Shown piece by piece: positions 27,860-37,213 of a stretch of DNA of 64,000 bases. The DNA is from Rhodovastum sp963709085. GTDB taxonomy: Bacteria; Pseudomonadota; Alphaproteobacteria; Acetobacterales; Acetobacteraceae. The position numbers and the translations under genes are program-made. The notes under the pieces were generated by a model. It searched no databases and was not told the origin of the DNA. It was given only the letters and a program-made list of their open reading frames with translations. Position 1 is the first letter of the stretch, and each line of letters starts with the position of its first letter. The stretch is taken from the NCBI GenBank assembly GCA_963709085.1, contig CAVPVB010000007.1, positions 558,001-622,000 on the forward strand. Direction: 5' to 3'.

Positions 27860-28747
27860 ATGACTCCCCGCCGCCATGCCACCGCGCTCGAAACCGTCTC
27901 CGTCACCGTCCCGCCGGAGGCGCTCGAAGCCTACAAATCAGCGCTCGCCGAAGCCTGTGGCACCATCGGCTTCTTTCTCGACGAGGAGGCCGGCCTCTGG
28001 ACCGTCGAAGGGGTGAAGGACCAGGGCGCCCATGAACCCGAACTGACCGCCGCCCTGGCGCTGGCCGCCCTGGTCACCGGCATCGAGGTCATCCCGGTCC
28101 GCCGCCCGACCGCCGCCGAAGGCTGGCTGGAACGCACCCGCGAGGTGTTTCCGGAGCAACTGGTGGGAAAACGTTTCGCTGTCCGCGGCACCCATATCGG
28201 CGGTCCCGCCACGCCGGGCCGGCTGACCATCCGGCTGGACGCCGCGGTGGCGTTCGGCTCGGGCGAGCACGGGTCCACACGGGGCTGCCTGCGGGCGTTC
28301 GAGCGCGTCGCCTATCGCCGGCCGCGGCGCATTCTCGACCTCGGCACCGGGTCGGGCATCCTGGCGATGGCGGCGGCGCTGCTGCTGCACCGGCGGGTCC
28401 GCGGCACCGATATCGACCCCTGGAGCGTGCGCACCGCCGCCGCCAACGCAAGGCTGAACCGGCTCGGCGGGCTGGTCCGGTTTGTCCGTGCCGATGGCTG
28501 GTCGTCGCCTTCAGTGACCGAAGCCGGTCCCTATGATTTGATCTTCGCCAATATTCTGGCGCGGCCGCTCTGCCTGATGGCGCGGCATCTGGCCGGCAAC
28601 CTCGCGCCCGGTGGCACCGCCATCCTGGCCGGGCTGCTGGTGTCCCAGGCGCGTTGGGTGCTGGCCGCGCACCGCCGCCACGGCCTGGTGCTGGAGCGCG
28701 TCATTTCCGAAGGCAAATGGTGCACCCTGGTGCTGCGCCGCCGATAA
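27860..28747 (+). CDS. prmA: Ribosomal protein L11 methyltransferase
   Basis: Predicted 295-residue SAM-dependent methyltransferase that trimethylates ribosomal protein L11. The SAM-binding motif I is RRILDLGTGSGILAMAAALL and motif II GTDIDPWSVRTAAANARLN. The PrmA-specific segments LDAAVAFGSGEHGSTRGCL and YDLIFANILARPL (the NPPY-like catalytic region) are present. The N-terminal substrate-binding domain is shortened compared with E. coli. The ATG at 27860 was chosen because the longer frame from 27806 reads into the AT-rich insert. A strong hairpin follows. Confidence 0.92.
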   Translation: MTPRRHATALETVSVTVPPEALEAYKSALAEACGTIGFFLDEEAGLWTVEGVKDQGAHEPELTAALALAALVTGIEVIPVRRPTAAEGWLERTREVFPEQLVGKRFAVRGTHIGGPATPGRLTIRLDAAVAFGSGEHGSTRGCLRAFERVAYRRPRRILDLGTGSGILAMAAALLLHRRVRGTDIDPWSVRTAAANARLNRLGGLVRFVRADGWSSPSVTEAGPYDLIFANILARPLCLMARHLAGNLAPGGTAILAGLLVSQARWVLAAHRRHGLVLERVISEGKWCTLVLRRR

Positions 28748-28765
28748 GCCTGGGCCGCCAACAGA

Positions 28766-28803
28766 AACGGGGCCTGGCCCGCACCAGCGGTCCAGGCCCC
28801 GTT
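28766..28803 (+). terminator. GC-rich hairpin after prmA
   Basis: AACGGGGCCTGG (28766-28777) pairs perfectly with CCAGGCCCCGTT (28792-28803) around a 14-base loop, 18 bp after the prmA stop. The following sequence lacks a T tract, so it may be a Rho-assisted or weak terminator, possibly acting on both strands. Confidence 0.6.
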
Positions 28804-28861
28804 CGTAACGGCGCGGGCGCAATAAATCAGCAGGTGGCAGCCCTGGCGCGGAAACCCAGGC

Positions 28862-29143
28862 TCAACGCGTCCATATGATGGCGGAGGGGTTCAACAACCG
28901 GTCTGCCCAGCGCAGCATCGCGCCCAGGCGGGCAAGCAGGACGGAACGTCTGGCGACCGGAGCGGGCGCGGGATTGGGAACATGGTGCAAATGTTCCGGC
29001 ATGGTATTCGGGAGAAGGATGGCCAACTCCTCTTTGGTCGCGCGGTCGAACATTTGTTCGAATCCCCAACTTTTCAGCCGTGGCGGGCGTTGTGCCTCCG
29101 TGCACTTCGTCGCGCGGCCTTTATCGGTTATTAATGTGGCCAC
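28862..29143 (-). CDS. Hypothetical protein
   Basis: A 93-residue frame starting at a GTG (29143) and ending at TGA (28862). The sequence (LKSWGFEQMFDRATKEELAILLPNTMP, then an amphipathic LLARLGAMLRWADRLLNP) looks protein-like and has ordinary codon use. The ribosome-binding site AGGGAG is almost in contact with the start codon, which weakens the call. No family is recognised. It occupies the 503-bp gap between prmA and pepP and is divergent from pepP. A competing frame on the same strand (28827-29105) looks less natural. Confidence 0.4.
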   Translation of the reverse strand: MATLITDKGRATKCTEAQRPPRLKSWGFEQMFDRATKEELAILLPNTMPEHLHHVPNPAPAPVARRSVLLARLGAMLRWADRLLNPSAIIWTR

Positions 29144-29250
29144 TCCCTGTAACGGGATTATTGCCGACTTCCCAAATCAGGCATGCCGGCTTCAAGAAGC
29201 GCGATACTGTGCCATAAGTACAACGCTATCCCTCCTGAAAGCGCCGAAAC

Positions 29251-31014
29251 ATGCATGACGTGCGCCTCGCCGCCCTCCGTGCCGAACTCGACCGGCGCGG
29301 ATTGCACGGCTTCATCGTCCCCCGCGCCGACGAGCATCTCGGCGAATATGTGCCGCCCGCGGCCGAACGCCTGGCCTGGCTGACCGGCTTCACCGGCAGC
29401 GCCGGCCTGGCCGCCGTGCTGCCCGACCGGGCGGCCGTCTTCACCGATGGACGCTACGTGCTGCAATTGCAGGCGCAAACCGATGCCGCCCTGTGGGAAC
29501 GCCGCCACATCATCGAGGAACCGCCGCCAACTTGGCTGGCCACGCATATCCCTGCCGGCGCGCCGATCGGCTACGACCCGCTGCTGAGCAGCGAGGAGGG
29601 GTTGCAACGCTATCTCGATTCCGGCCTCGCCATGATTGCCGTCGCCGCCAACCCGATCGACGCGATCTGGACCGACCGCCCCGCGCCGCCGTCCGGCCCG
29701 GCCGTGCCGCACCCGCTCGCCCAGGCCGGCCGTGACAGCGCCGCCAAGTGCGCCGACCTCGCCGCCGCCCTGCGCGAGGCGAAGCAGGATGCCGCCATCC
29801 TCACCGACCCGGCCTCGATCGCCTGGCTGCTGAACATCCGCGGCGACGACGTGCCGTACACGCCCTTCGTGCTCGGCTTCGCCATCCTGCACGCCGATGG
29901 CGGCACGGAATTGTTCATGGCGCCGGAAAAGCTGCCCGCCGCCACCCGCGCCTGGCTGGGCGAGGCCGTTGCGGTACAGCCGCGCAGCGCCCTGCCCGCT
30001 GCGCTCGCCCGGCTCGCCGGCCGCCGCGTGCGGGTGGACGCCGCCACCGCGCCGGTCTGGTTCGCCCAGACCCTGCGCGCGGCCGGCGCCACCGTGGTTG
30101 CCGGCATGGACCCCTGCCTGCTGCCGAAAGCCAGCAAGAACCCGGTCGAGCAGCAGGGCGCCCGCGACGCCCATGCCCGCGACGCCGTCGCCGTCTGCCG
30201 CTTCCTGCACTGGCTCGACACCCAGGCCGGTCTCACCACCGAACTGGACGCCGCCGCCCGCCTGCTCGCTTTCCGCGCCGAATCGCCCGAATTCCGCGGC
30301 GAGAGCTTTCCGGCGATTTCCGGCGCTGGCGAGCACGGCGCGATCATCCATTACCGCGTCACCGAGGAGACCAACCGCCCGATCAACCCGGGCGAGCTCT
30401 ACCTGATCGATTCCGGCGGTCAGTATGCCGACGGCACCACCGACATCACCCGCACGGTCTGGACCGGCCCGGCCGACCCGCCGGCGGAATTGCGCGACCG
30501 GGTGACCCGCGTGCTCAAGGGCCACATCGCCATCGCCGCGCTGGTGTTTCCGCAGGGTGTCGCCGGGCCGCATCTCGACGCCTTCGCCCGCGCCGCCCTG
30601 TGGCGCGCCGGCCTGGACTATGACCACGGCACCGGCCACGGCGTCGGCAGCTATCTGTCCGTGCACGAAGGTCCGGTGAGTCTCTCGCGTGCGGCCAAGC
30701 CGGTGCCCGTGGCGGCGGGCATGATCCTGTCCGATGAACCCGGCTTCTATGCGCCCGGCCAATACGGCATCCGCCTGGAAAATCTGCTGCTGGCGCAGCC
30801 GGCCGAACTGCCCGCGGCGAAAAAACCCTTCCTGCGGTTCGAAACGCTCACCCTTGTCCCGTTCGACCGCCGGCTGATCGAGCGCGACCTGCTCACGGCC
30901 GAGGAAATCGCCTGGATCGACCGCTACCATGCCCGCGTGGAGGCGGAGATCGGACCCCGGCTTGACGCCGCTGCCCGGGGGTGGCTTGCGGTTGCCTGTG
31001 CGGGGGTGGGGTAA
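29251..31014 (+). CDS. pepP: Xaa-Pro aminopeptidase (aminopeptidase P family)
   Basis: Predicted 587-residue three-domain M24 metallopeptidase of the long (eukaryote-like) aminopeptidase P type, which removes N-terminal residues preceding proline. Two creatinase-like N-terminal domains (residues 1-300) precede the pita-bread catalytic domain. Metal ligands are visible in LYLIDSGGQYADGTTDITRT (two Asp), GTGHGVGSYLSVHE (His), LSDEPGFY (Glu) and GIRLENLLL (Glu). The ATG at 29251 is directly before MHDVRLAALRAELD. Its TAA stop (31012-31014) is formed by the first bases of repeat copy D. Confidence 0.92.
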   Translation: MHDVRLAALRAELDRRGLHGFIVPRADEHLGEYVPPAAERLAWLTGFTGSAGLAAVLPDRAAVFTDGRYVLQLQAQTDAALWERRHIIEEPPPTWLATHIPAGAPIGYDPLLSSEEGLQRYLDSGLAMIAVAANPIDAIWTDRPAPPSGPAVPHPLAQAGRDSAAKCADLAAALREAKQDAAILTDPASIAWLLNIRGDDVPYTPFVLGFAILHADGGTELFMAPEKLPAATRAWLGEAVAVQPRSALPAALARLAGRRVRVDAATAPVWFAQTLRAAGATVVAGMDPCLLPKASKNPVEQQGARDAHARDAVAVCRFLHWLDTQAGLTTELDAAARLLAFRAESPEFRGESFPAISGAGEHGAIIHYRVTEETNRPINPGELYLIDSGGQYADGTTDITRTVWTGPADPPAELRDRVTRVLKGHIAIAALVFPQGVAGPHLDAFARAALWRAGLDYDHGTGHGVGSYLSVHEGPVSLSRAAKPVPVAAGMILSDEPGFYAPGQYGIRLENLLLAQPAELPAAKKPFLRFETLTLVPFDRRLIERDLLTAEEIAWIDRYHARVEAEIGPRLDAAARGWLAVACAGVG

Positions 31015-31213
31015 GGAAGGCCAGGGCTCTGCCCTGGACCCGCCAAGGGCCGAGAGGCCCCTGGACCCCATCACTTAGAGGGTCTTGGGAAAGAGGGGGG
31101 TGAGGAGGAGCCGATGCCCCTGCTCACCCCCGCTCTTTCCCAAGACCCTCTAAACGAATGGGTTCTAAGGGCTCCGCCCTTAGCGGGTCCAGGGCAGAGC
31201 CCTGGCCTTCCTT
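31013..31213. repeat. Self-complementary intergenic element, copy D
   Basis: About 201 bp, very similar to copy A, with the same outer arms and a central stem of GAGGGTCTTGGGAAAGAG against CTCTTTCCCAAGACCCTC. The outer arms supply stop codons to both neighbours: TAA for pepP on the plus strand and TAA for the response regulator on the minus strand (31214-31212). It separates two convergent genes, as copy B does. Confidence 0.85.
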
Positions 31214-31976
31214 ACCCTTCCCGCACCCCCGGCAGCACCCGGAACAGCCCCGGTTCCGGGATCACATAGCCCTGCCGCCGGGCGGATAAAATCGTCCGGT
31301 CCGATGCCCCCACCGAGGCGATCTTGCGGCGCAGTTTCAGCACCAGCTGGTCAACGCTGCGGTCGTCGGCGTGCAGTTGGCGTTTCAGCGCGGTCTGGCT
31401 GAGCACTTCCCGCGACACGTTAGTGCCGGCGGCGGCGAGCAGCGCGTCGAGCGCCGCCGCTTCGGCCTCGGTCAGGGTGACGCTGGCCGCGTCGGGCCCG
31501 ATCAGCAGCCGTCGTGCGGGGTCGATGGTCACGGCGGGGGGGCGCGCCGGCAGTTCCGGCTCGGGGCGGTACAGGCGGCGGTGCACGGCGCGGATGCGGG
31601 CGGCGAGTTCGCGCAGCGGCGCCGGCTTGACGATGTAGTCGTCGGCGCCGTTGTCCAGCCCGGCAATGCGGGCCGCCTCGGCGCCGGTGGCGGTGACCAC
31701 GATGACGCCGCAATCAGCCTCGCCGGCGAACCGGTCCACCAGTTGCATGCCGTTCACGTCCGGCAGTTCCAGGTCGATCAGGACGACATCGGGGCGGAAC
31801 CCGGCCTTGGCGGTGATTGCATCGGCGCCCGTCATGGCGATGCGCGTGTCCATGCCCGCTTGCCGCAGCGCCGCCTCGATCGCGGCGGCCACGGTCGGGA
31901 CGTCTTCGATGATCAGCACGCGCAGAATTGCGGTTTGGCCTGCCCGACCATCCGGAATGGAATCCGTTTTATCCAT
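31212..31976 (-). CDS. Orphan OmpR-family response regulator
   Basis: Predicted 254-residue regulator: an N-terminal extension of about 17 residues, a receiver domain (LRVLIIEDVPTVAAAI, phosphoacceptor in VVLIDLELPDVNG, VVTATGAEAARI, YIVKPAPLRELA) and a C-terminal winged helix (VTLTEAEAAALDALLAAAG, SVDQLVLKLRRKIA, ILSARRQGYVIP). No kinase gene is adjacent, so its partner lies elsewhere; one candidate is an unpaired kinase such as the PAS hybrid at 10-15 kb, but nothing links them directly. The ATG at 31976 is the first in frame. The stop codon lies in repeat copy D. Confidence 0.88.
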   Translation of the reverse strand: MDKTDSIPDGRAGQTAILRVLIIEDVPTVAAAIEAALRQAGMDTRIAMTGADAITAKAGFRPDVVLIDLELPDVNGMQLVDRFAGEADCGVIVVTATGAEAARIAGLDNGADDYIVKPAPLRELAARIRAVHRRLYRPEPELPARPPAVTIDPARRLLIGPDAASVTLTEAEAAALDALLAAAGTNVSREVLSQTALKRQLHADDRSVDQLVLKLRRKIASVGASDRTILSARRQGYVIPEPGLFRVLPGVREG

Positions 31977-32076
31977 CGGTCTCCGTGTCCTCCGGACCCG
32001 GCATCCCCCGAATCAGCTCGGATTGTAAAGTTTTGCATGCATGCGCCGCCGCCGTCACGCCGAATTTACCGGAAAA

Positions 32077-34206
32077 TCATAGCAGCTTCTGGCCGGCGAG
32101 GGTCCGCCACTCGGCCTCGGTGACGATGCGCACGCCCAGTTCCGCCGCCTTGCGCGCTTTCGAGCCGGCATCGGCGCCGACCACGACCAGGTCGGTCTTT
32201 TTCGACACACTGTCGGTGACCTTCGCCCCCAGTTTTTCCGCCATGGCTTTCGCCTCGGGGCGGGTCAGGGTGGCCAGCGTGCCGGTGAACACCACCACCT
32301 TGCCGGCCAGCTCGCCGCCGCCGCCGGCCGGTTCGGCGTCCGCGATGTCCAGCAGTTCCGCCAGTTCGCCGATGGTGGCGACGTTGCGCGGTTCGGCGAA
32401 GAACTCCGCCAGTTCCTCGGCGATTGCCGGGCCGACGCCGACGATGTTGCCGAGATCGCTGCGCGCCTCCGACCCGATCTGCACGGCCGCCTGCATTTGC
32501 GCCAGCCAGGTGGCGAAGCTGCCGTAGTGGCGCGCCAGCAGCCTGGCATTGGTCTCGCCGACGCGGCGGATGCCGAGCGCGTAGATGAAGCGGGCCAGCG
32601 GAATGCGCCGCCGCGCCTGGATGGCGGCCGACAGGTTGCGGGCCGAGGTTTCGCCCCAGCCCTCGCGTTTGGCGATCTCCGCCTCATGGTCGGGCAGCCG
32701 GAAAATATCGGCCGGCGAGGCGATCAGCCGGTCGGCGTGAAACTCGCGGATGGTCTTTTCGCCCAGGCCATCGATGTCGAAGGCGGCGCGGGAGGCGAAA
32801 TGGATCAGCCGTTCCTCGACCTGGGCCGGACAAATAAGGCCGCCGGTGCAGCGGCGCACCACTTCGCCGGGCGGACGCAGCGCCGCGCTGCCGCAGACCG
32901 GACAATGGTCGGGGAAGACATAGGGCTGCGCGCCGGCCGGGCGCTTCGCCGCCACCACCGCGACGATCTGCGGGATCACGTCGCCGGCCCGCTGCAGCAC
33001 CACGGTATCGCCGATGCGCACATCCTTGCGGGCGATCTCGTCCTCATTGTGCAGCGTGGCGTTGCGGACCAGCACGCCGCCGACATTGACCGCGGCGAGC
33101 CGCGCGACCGGGGTGAGCGCGCCGGTGCGGCCGACCTGGATGTCGATGCCTTCCAGCACGGTGCTGGCCTGCTCGGCGGGGAATTTCCAGGCGATCGCCC
33201 AGCGGGGCGCGCGGCCGACGAAGCCGAGCCGGCGCTGCAGGGAAAGATCGTCGATTTTGTAGACGACGCCGTCGATATCGTAGGGCAGGGCGGCCCGCTG
33301 TTCGGCCATGGCGGCCTGGAAGGCGGCCGCCTCGTCCTCGCCGGCCAGTGGTTGCGACAGCGGGTTCACCTGAAACCCCCACTCCCGCAGCCGGTCCAGC
33401 CATTGCCAGTGGGTGTCGGCCGGGATTTCGCTCGCCTCGCCCATGGCGTAGGCGAACATCGATAGCGGGCGGGCGGCGGTGATGCGGGCATCGAGCTGGC
33501 GCAGGCTGCCGGCGGCGGCGTTGCGCGGGTTGGCAAAGATTTTCTGCCCGGCCGCCTCCTGCGTCGCGTTCAGCGCCAGGAAGTCGGCCTTGGTCATGAA
33601 CACCTCGCCACGGATTTCGATCCGCGCGGGCGCGTGGCCGGTCAGCCGGGCCGGAATGGCGGCGAGGGTGCGGACATTGGGCGTGACGTCCTCGCCTTCC
33701 AGCCCGTCGCCGCGGGTGGCGCCGCGCACCAGCCGGCCATTCTCGTAGGTCAGCGAGATCGACAGCCCGTCGATCTTCGGCTCACCCACGAAGGCCAGCG
33801 GTTCCTGTTTCAGGCCGAGGAAGCGCCGCGCGCGGTCGCAGAACTCCTGGAAGTCGGCGGCGACAAACGCGTTGTCGAGCGACAGCATGGGCACGCCATG
33901 CGCCACCTTGGCGAACCCGCCCGCCGGCGCCGCGCCAACGCGCAGCGACGGCGAATCGGGCCGCACCAGGGCGGGAAAACGCGCCTCGATCGCCGCGTTG
34001 CGCCGGCGCAGCGCGTCGTATTCGGCGTCGGTGATCTCGGGGGCGTCGCGTTCGTGGTAGGCGCGATCATGCCGCGCGATCTCGGCGGCCAGACGCGCCA
34101 GTTCATGCGCGGCTTCGGCCTCGGTGAGGTCCATTTCGGGCGGGGCGGTCGGGCGTGCGGGTCGGGTCATGGCGACAAGGGGAGCGAAAGGGTGCGGAGC
34201 CGCCAT
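32077..34206 (-). CDS. ligA: NAD+-dependent DNA ligase
   Basis: Predicted about 700-residue LigA that seals nicks during replication and repair. Domains in order: Ia domain (AYHERDAPEITDAEYDAL), adenylation domain with the AMP-accepting Lys in GEPKIDGLSISLTYENG, OB fold (VGRTGALTPVARLAAVNVGG), four-Cys zinc finger (CPVCGS, then C-x5-C in the RRCTGGLICPA region), helix-hairpin-helix repeats (IRRVGETNARLLA, IVGVGPAIAEELAEF) and a C-terminal BRCT domain (LAGKVVVFTGTLATLTRPEAK). The start is uncertain: ATGs at 34206, 34170 and 34134 are all possible and none has a good ribosome-binding site. It follows recN in the conserved lpxC-bamD-recN-ligA order. Confidence 0.95.
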   Translation of the reverse strand: MAAPHPFAPLVAMTRPARPTAPPEMDLTEAEAAHELARLAAEIARHDRAYHERDAPEITDAEYDALRRRNAAIEARFPALVRPDSPSLRVGAAPAGGFAKVAHGVPMLSLDNAFVAADFQEFCDRARRFLGLKQEPLAFVGEPKIDGLSISLTYENGRLVRGATRGDGLEGEDVTPNVRTLAAIPARLTGHAPARIEIRGEVFMTKADFLALNATQEAAGQKIFANPRNAAAGSLRQLDARITAARPLSMFAYAMGEASEIPADTHWQWLDRLREWGFQVNPLSQPLAGEDEAAAFQAAMAEQRAALPYDIDGVVYKIDDLSLQRRLGFVGRAPRWAIAWKFPAEQASTVLEGIDIQVGRTGALTPVARLAAVNVGGVLVRNATLHNEDEIARKDVRIGDTVVLQRAGDVIPQIVAVVAAKRPAGAQPYVFPDHCPVCGSAALRPPGEVVRRCTGGLICPAQVEERLIHFASRAAFDIDGLGEKTIREFHADRLIASPADIFRLPDHEAEIAKREGWGETSARNLSAAIQARRRIPLARFIYALGIRRVGETNARLLARHYGSFATWLAQMQAAVQIGSEARSDLGNIVGVGPAIAEELAEFFAEPRNVATIGELAELLDIADAEPAGGGGELAGKVVVFTGTLATLTRPEAKAMAEKLGAKVTDSVSKKTDLVVVGADAGSKARKAAELGVRIVTEAEWRTLAGQKLL

Positions 34207-34246
34207 GTCGGCGCGTTAAAGCAGCCAGACATCGACGGCCGATCCA

Positions 34247-34480
34247 TCAACGGCGACTGCGGCGAACACGGTTCGCATGGATACGGAACGCGATCGCCAG
34301 CAGCATGACGGCGACGGTAACGAGAATAAATAAACTATCTCCCGAACCGATAGCAACCACCAACAGCGCGCCAATGACAACAAATTCAACAACTCTGGTC
34401 AACAGTAAGAACAAGGCGATTGCAATTGCCGCCGCGATTGCAGCAAGCAGCAGGAAGCCGATCACCGAAAGGGACCCCAT
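34247..34480 (-). CDS. Small two-helix membrane protein
   Basis: Predicted 77-residue hydrophobic protein. Two or three membrane helices are visible (SVIGFLLLAAIAAAIAIALF, VVEFVVIGALLVVAIGSG, FILVTVAVMLLAIAF) followed by a basic tail ending RVRRSRR, which would remain in the cytoplasm. The ATG at 34480 has a good GAGGAG site six to seven bases upstream, which is the main reason for calling it real. No family is recognised. It lies between recN and ligA on the same strand and could be part of their transcript. Confidence 0.6.
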   Translation of the reverse strand: MGSLSVIGFLLLAAIAAAIAIALFLLLTRVVEFVVIGALLVVAIGSGDSLFILVTVAVMLLAIAFRIHANRVRRSRR

Positions 34481-34586
34481 CAACAACTCCTCATGTTCAG
34501 TCTTCTGTCGAGCGAATCACTTCCAAGTGCCCAGCCAGAATTTCTTGCTTCCTGGCCTGTCAGTCGTCACCCGATGGCGCCCCATC

Positions 34587-36257
34587 CTACACCGCCGCCA
34601 GCAGGCTGTCCGCCGCCGCCCGCGCCGCCTCGGTCACCGTCTCGCCGGCCAGCATGCGGGCGATTTCCTCGCGCCGTGCCGCGCCCTCCAGCATTTCCAC
34701 CCGCGTCTCCGCCCGCGCCTCGGCGATCAGCTTGGCCACCCGCAAATGCGCCGCGCCGCGGGCCGCCACCTGTGGGCTGTGCGTCACCAGCAGCACCTGC
34801 ACCCGCTCCGCCACCCGCGCCAGCCGCTCGCCCACCGCCGCCGCGGTGGCGCCGCCGACGCCCGAATCGACCTCATCGAACACCAGCGTCGGCACCGGCG
34901 AGGCGCCGGCCAGCACCACCTTCAGCGCCAGCATCAGCCGCGACAACTCCCCGCCCGAGGCCACCCGCGCCAGCGGCCCCGGTTCCTGCCCGGGATTGGT
35001 GGCGATCAGGAAGCGCACCGCGTCGGCCCCGCCCGGCCCCCAGGCATTCTCCTCCAGTGCCGCGATGGAGGTGACGAAGCGGGCGCGGTCCAGCCGCAGC
35101 GGCGGCAATTCCCGGGCGACCGCCCGGTCCAGCTTCCCCGCCGCCTCCCGCCGGGCCGCCGACAGAAGCGCGCAGGCCGCCACATAGGCCGCCCGCGCCG
35201 CCGCCGCCGCCGCCTGCAACGCTTCCACCCGCGCCGCGCCGTTTTCCAGCGCCGCCAGGCGGGCGGACAATGTGTCCAGCAGGGCAGGGAGTTCAGCCAC
35301 CGCCACCTGGTGCTTGCGGGCGGCGGCGCGCAGGGCGAACAGCCGCTCCTCGGCCTGCTCCAGGCGGCGCGGATCGGCCTCGGCCGCCTCGGCCAGCCGG
35401 GTGAGCAGCGTCTCCGCCTCGGCCAGCGCTTCCTCGGCCCGTTCCAGGGCGGCCAGCGCCGCGGCGACCGGCTCGGCCGGCGGCAGCCGCTGCAGCGTCC
35501 GCGCGGCTGCCCGCAACGCCGCCGCCGGGCCGGGACTGCGCCGGTCACGCGGCGCCAGTTCGGCCAGGGTCGCCGCGATCGCCTCGGCGCGCTTCTCGCC
35601 CTGCTGCAACGCCTGCCGCTCGGCCGCCAGCCGTTCCTCCTCGCCCGCTTCGGGGCGCAGCAAGGCCAACTCCTCCACCGCGTGACGCAGCCAGTCTTCG
35701 TCGCGCTGCGCCGCTTCCATGGCTTCCCGGGCTTCGGCCAGGGACGCGAAAGCGGCGCGCCAGTCGCGCCAACACCGCGCCACCGCCTCGCGCAGCGGCG
35801 GCGCCACGCCGAAAGCGTCCAGCAGCGCCGCATGGCCGGACGGATCGGCCAGCCCCATCTGGTCGTGCTGGCCCTGTACCTCAACCAGCAGCGCGCCGAC
35901 GCGGCGCAGCAGCGCCGCCCCCACCGGCTGGTCGTTGACGAAGGCCCGGCTGCGGCCGTCGCGCCCCAGCACGCGCCGCAGCACGACCTCATCCTCGGCG
36001 GCGATGCCCTGCTCGGCCAGCAGCGCCAGGGCCGGGTGCCCGGGCGCCGGCGCGAAGGCGGCCGCCACGCTGGCCTGTTCGGCGCCGCGGCGGACCAACC
36101 CCTGCTCGGCCCGGGCGCCAAGGGCCAGCCCCAGACTGTCCAGCAGGATCGACTTGCCGGCGCCGGTCTCGCCGGTGAGCACGGTCAGGCCCGGCCCGAA
36201 TCCGAGATCCAGCCGCTCGATCAGCACCACATCGCGGATCGAGAGCGCGGTGAGCAA
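34587..36257 (-). CDS. recN: DNA repair protein RecN
   Basis: Predicted 556-residue SMC-like ATPase for double-strand break repair. It starts MLTALSIRDVVLIERLDL, the usual RecN opening, from a TTG codon. Walker A is TGETGAGKSILLDSLGLALG. A long Ala/Glu/Arg-rich region (about residues 160-360) is the coiled-coil arm. The C-terminal half has the ABC signature VASGGELSRLMLALK, Walker B LVFDEVDSGVGG and the VTHSPQVAARG switch. It lies between bamD (22 bp upstream) and the small membrane protein. Confidence 0.94.
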   Translation of the reverse strand: MLTALSIRDVVLIERLDLGFGPGLTVLTGETGAGKSILLDSLGLALGARAEQGLVRRGAEQASVAAAFAPAPGHPALALLAEQGIAAEDEVVLRRVLGRDGRSRAFVNDQPVGAALLRRVGALLVEVQGQHDQMGLADPSGHAALLDAFGVAPPLREAVARCWRDWRAAFASLAEAREAMEAAQRDEDWLRHAVEELALLRPEAGEEERLAAERQALQQGEKRAEAIAATLAELAPRDRRSPGPAAALRAAARTLQRLPPAEPVAAALAALERAEEALAEAETLLTRLAEAAEADPRRLEQAEERLFALRAAARKHQVAVAELPALLDTLSARLAALENGAARVEALQAAAAAARAAYVAACALLSAARREAAGKLDRAVARELPPLRLDRARFVTSIAALEENAWGPGGADAVRFLIATNPGQEPGPLARVASGGELSRLMLALKVVLAGASPVPTLVFDEVDSGVGGATAAAVGERLARVAERVQVLLVTHSPQVAARGAAHLRVAKLIAEARAETRVEMLEGAARREEIARMLAGETVTEAARAAADSLLAAV

Positions 36258-36279
36258 GCCCGCCTGCCGGGACGCGGGC

Positions 36280-37167
36280 TCAGAAAAGCGTGCCGATGGT
36301 GCGGCCGAAGAACCCGGGCTGCGGCGGCGGCGTGCCGGGCTCGCCGGTGCCTCCGCCCGCCACCAGGGCCTTATAGCTGTCCTCGTACCAGGGACTGCCC
36401 GGGTAGTTGTAGCCCAGCACCGCGGCCGTCTTGCGGGCCTGATCGACCAGCCCGAGGGTCAGGTAGATTTCGGTCAGCCGGTGCAACGCCTCGGGCACGT
36501 GGTTGGTGGTCTGGAAATCATCCACCACCCGCTGGAACCGGCCGATCGCCGCCGTGTACAGGTGCTGCCTCTGGTAGAAGCGCCCGACTTCCATCTCCTT
36601 GCCGGCGAGGTGGTCGCGGGCAAGGTCGATTTTCAGCCGCGCGTCACGCGCATAGGCACTGTCGGGGAAGCGGTTCACCACTTCCTGCAGCGCCCCCAGG
36701 GCTTCCTGCGTGCCCTTCTGATCGCGCCTGATGTCGGCGATCTGTTCGTAATAGCAGAGCGCGCGCAGGTAATAGGCGTAGCCGATGTCGCGATGCGAGG
36801 GGTGGAGCTGGATGAACCGGTCAAGCACGCCGATCGCGTCGGTATAGTGATTGCGAAGGTATTCGGAGTAACCCTGCATAAGCTGGGCATTGATGGCCCA
36901 GGTCGAATACGGATAATTCTGCTCGACAAGATCAAATTGTTTGACGGCCTGGTCGTAGTTTTTCCGGTTCAGCGAGTCCACGCCGCGATTGTACATCTCC
37001 TCAACCGACACCTTGGACGGATCTTCTTTAAACTCCGGCTCATCTGACTTGCTCGACCAGGGGTTGAGCGAATTCAGCGTGGAGCAGGCGCCAAGCGGCA
37101 GTGCCAGCACGCCGGCCAGCATTACGCCGCGAAGGAAGGAAGTCGGGAGAATCGTCAATGCCACCAC
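36280..37167 (-). CDS. bamD: Outer-membrane assembly lipoprotein BamD
   Basis: Predicted about 295-residue lipoprotein of the BAM complex that inserts beta-barrels into the outer membrane. The signal sequence ends in a lipobox (LALPLGAC) and is followed by tetratricopeptide-like repeats: VEEMYNRGVDSLNRKNYDQA, VEQNYPYSTWAINAQLMQGY, DRFIQLHPSHRDIGYAYYLR and YNYPGSPWYEDSY. The start is probably a GTG at 37167 (or 37164) just upstream of VALTILPTSFLRG, with AAAGGG nearby. The longest frame begins at 37227 inside the insertion sequence and cannot be native. The insertion sequence ends about 47 bp upstream of this start, so the original promoter or read-through from lpxC may be cut off. Confidence 0.92.
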   Translation of the reverse strand: MVALTILPTSFLRGVMLAGVLALPLGACSTLNSLNPWSSKSDEPEFKEDPSKVSVEEMYNRGVDSLNRKNYDQAVKQFDLVEQNYPYSTWAINAQLMQGYSEYLRNHYTDAIGVLDRFIQLHPSHRDIGYAYYLRALCYYEQIADIRRDQKGTQEALGALQEVVNRFPDSAYARDARLKIDLARDHLAGKEMEVGRFYQRQHLYTAAIGRFQRVVDDFQTTNHVPEALHRLTEIYLTLGLVDQARKTAAVLGYNYPGSPWYEDSYKALVAGGGTGEPGTPPPQPGFFGRTIGTLF

Positions 37168-37213
37168 CAAGCACCCTTTGTGCCCGCGCTTATAGCATGG
37201 ACGGGGGGAAGGA

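Noticed and set aside
28827..29105. A second minus-strand frame upstream of pepP
   Set aside because: It overlaps the better 93-residue frame, has no ribosome-binding site and shows unnatural composition.
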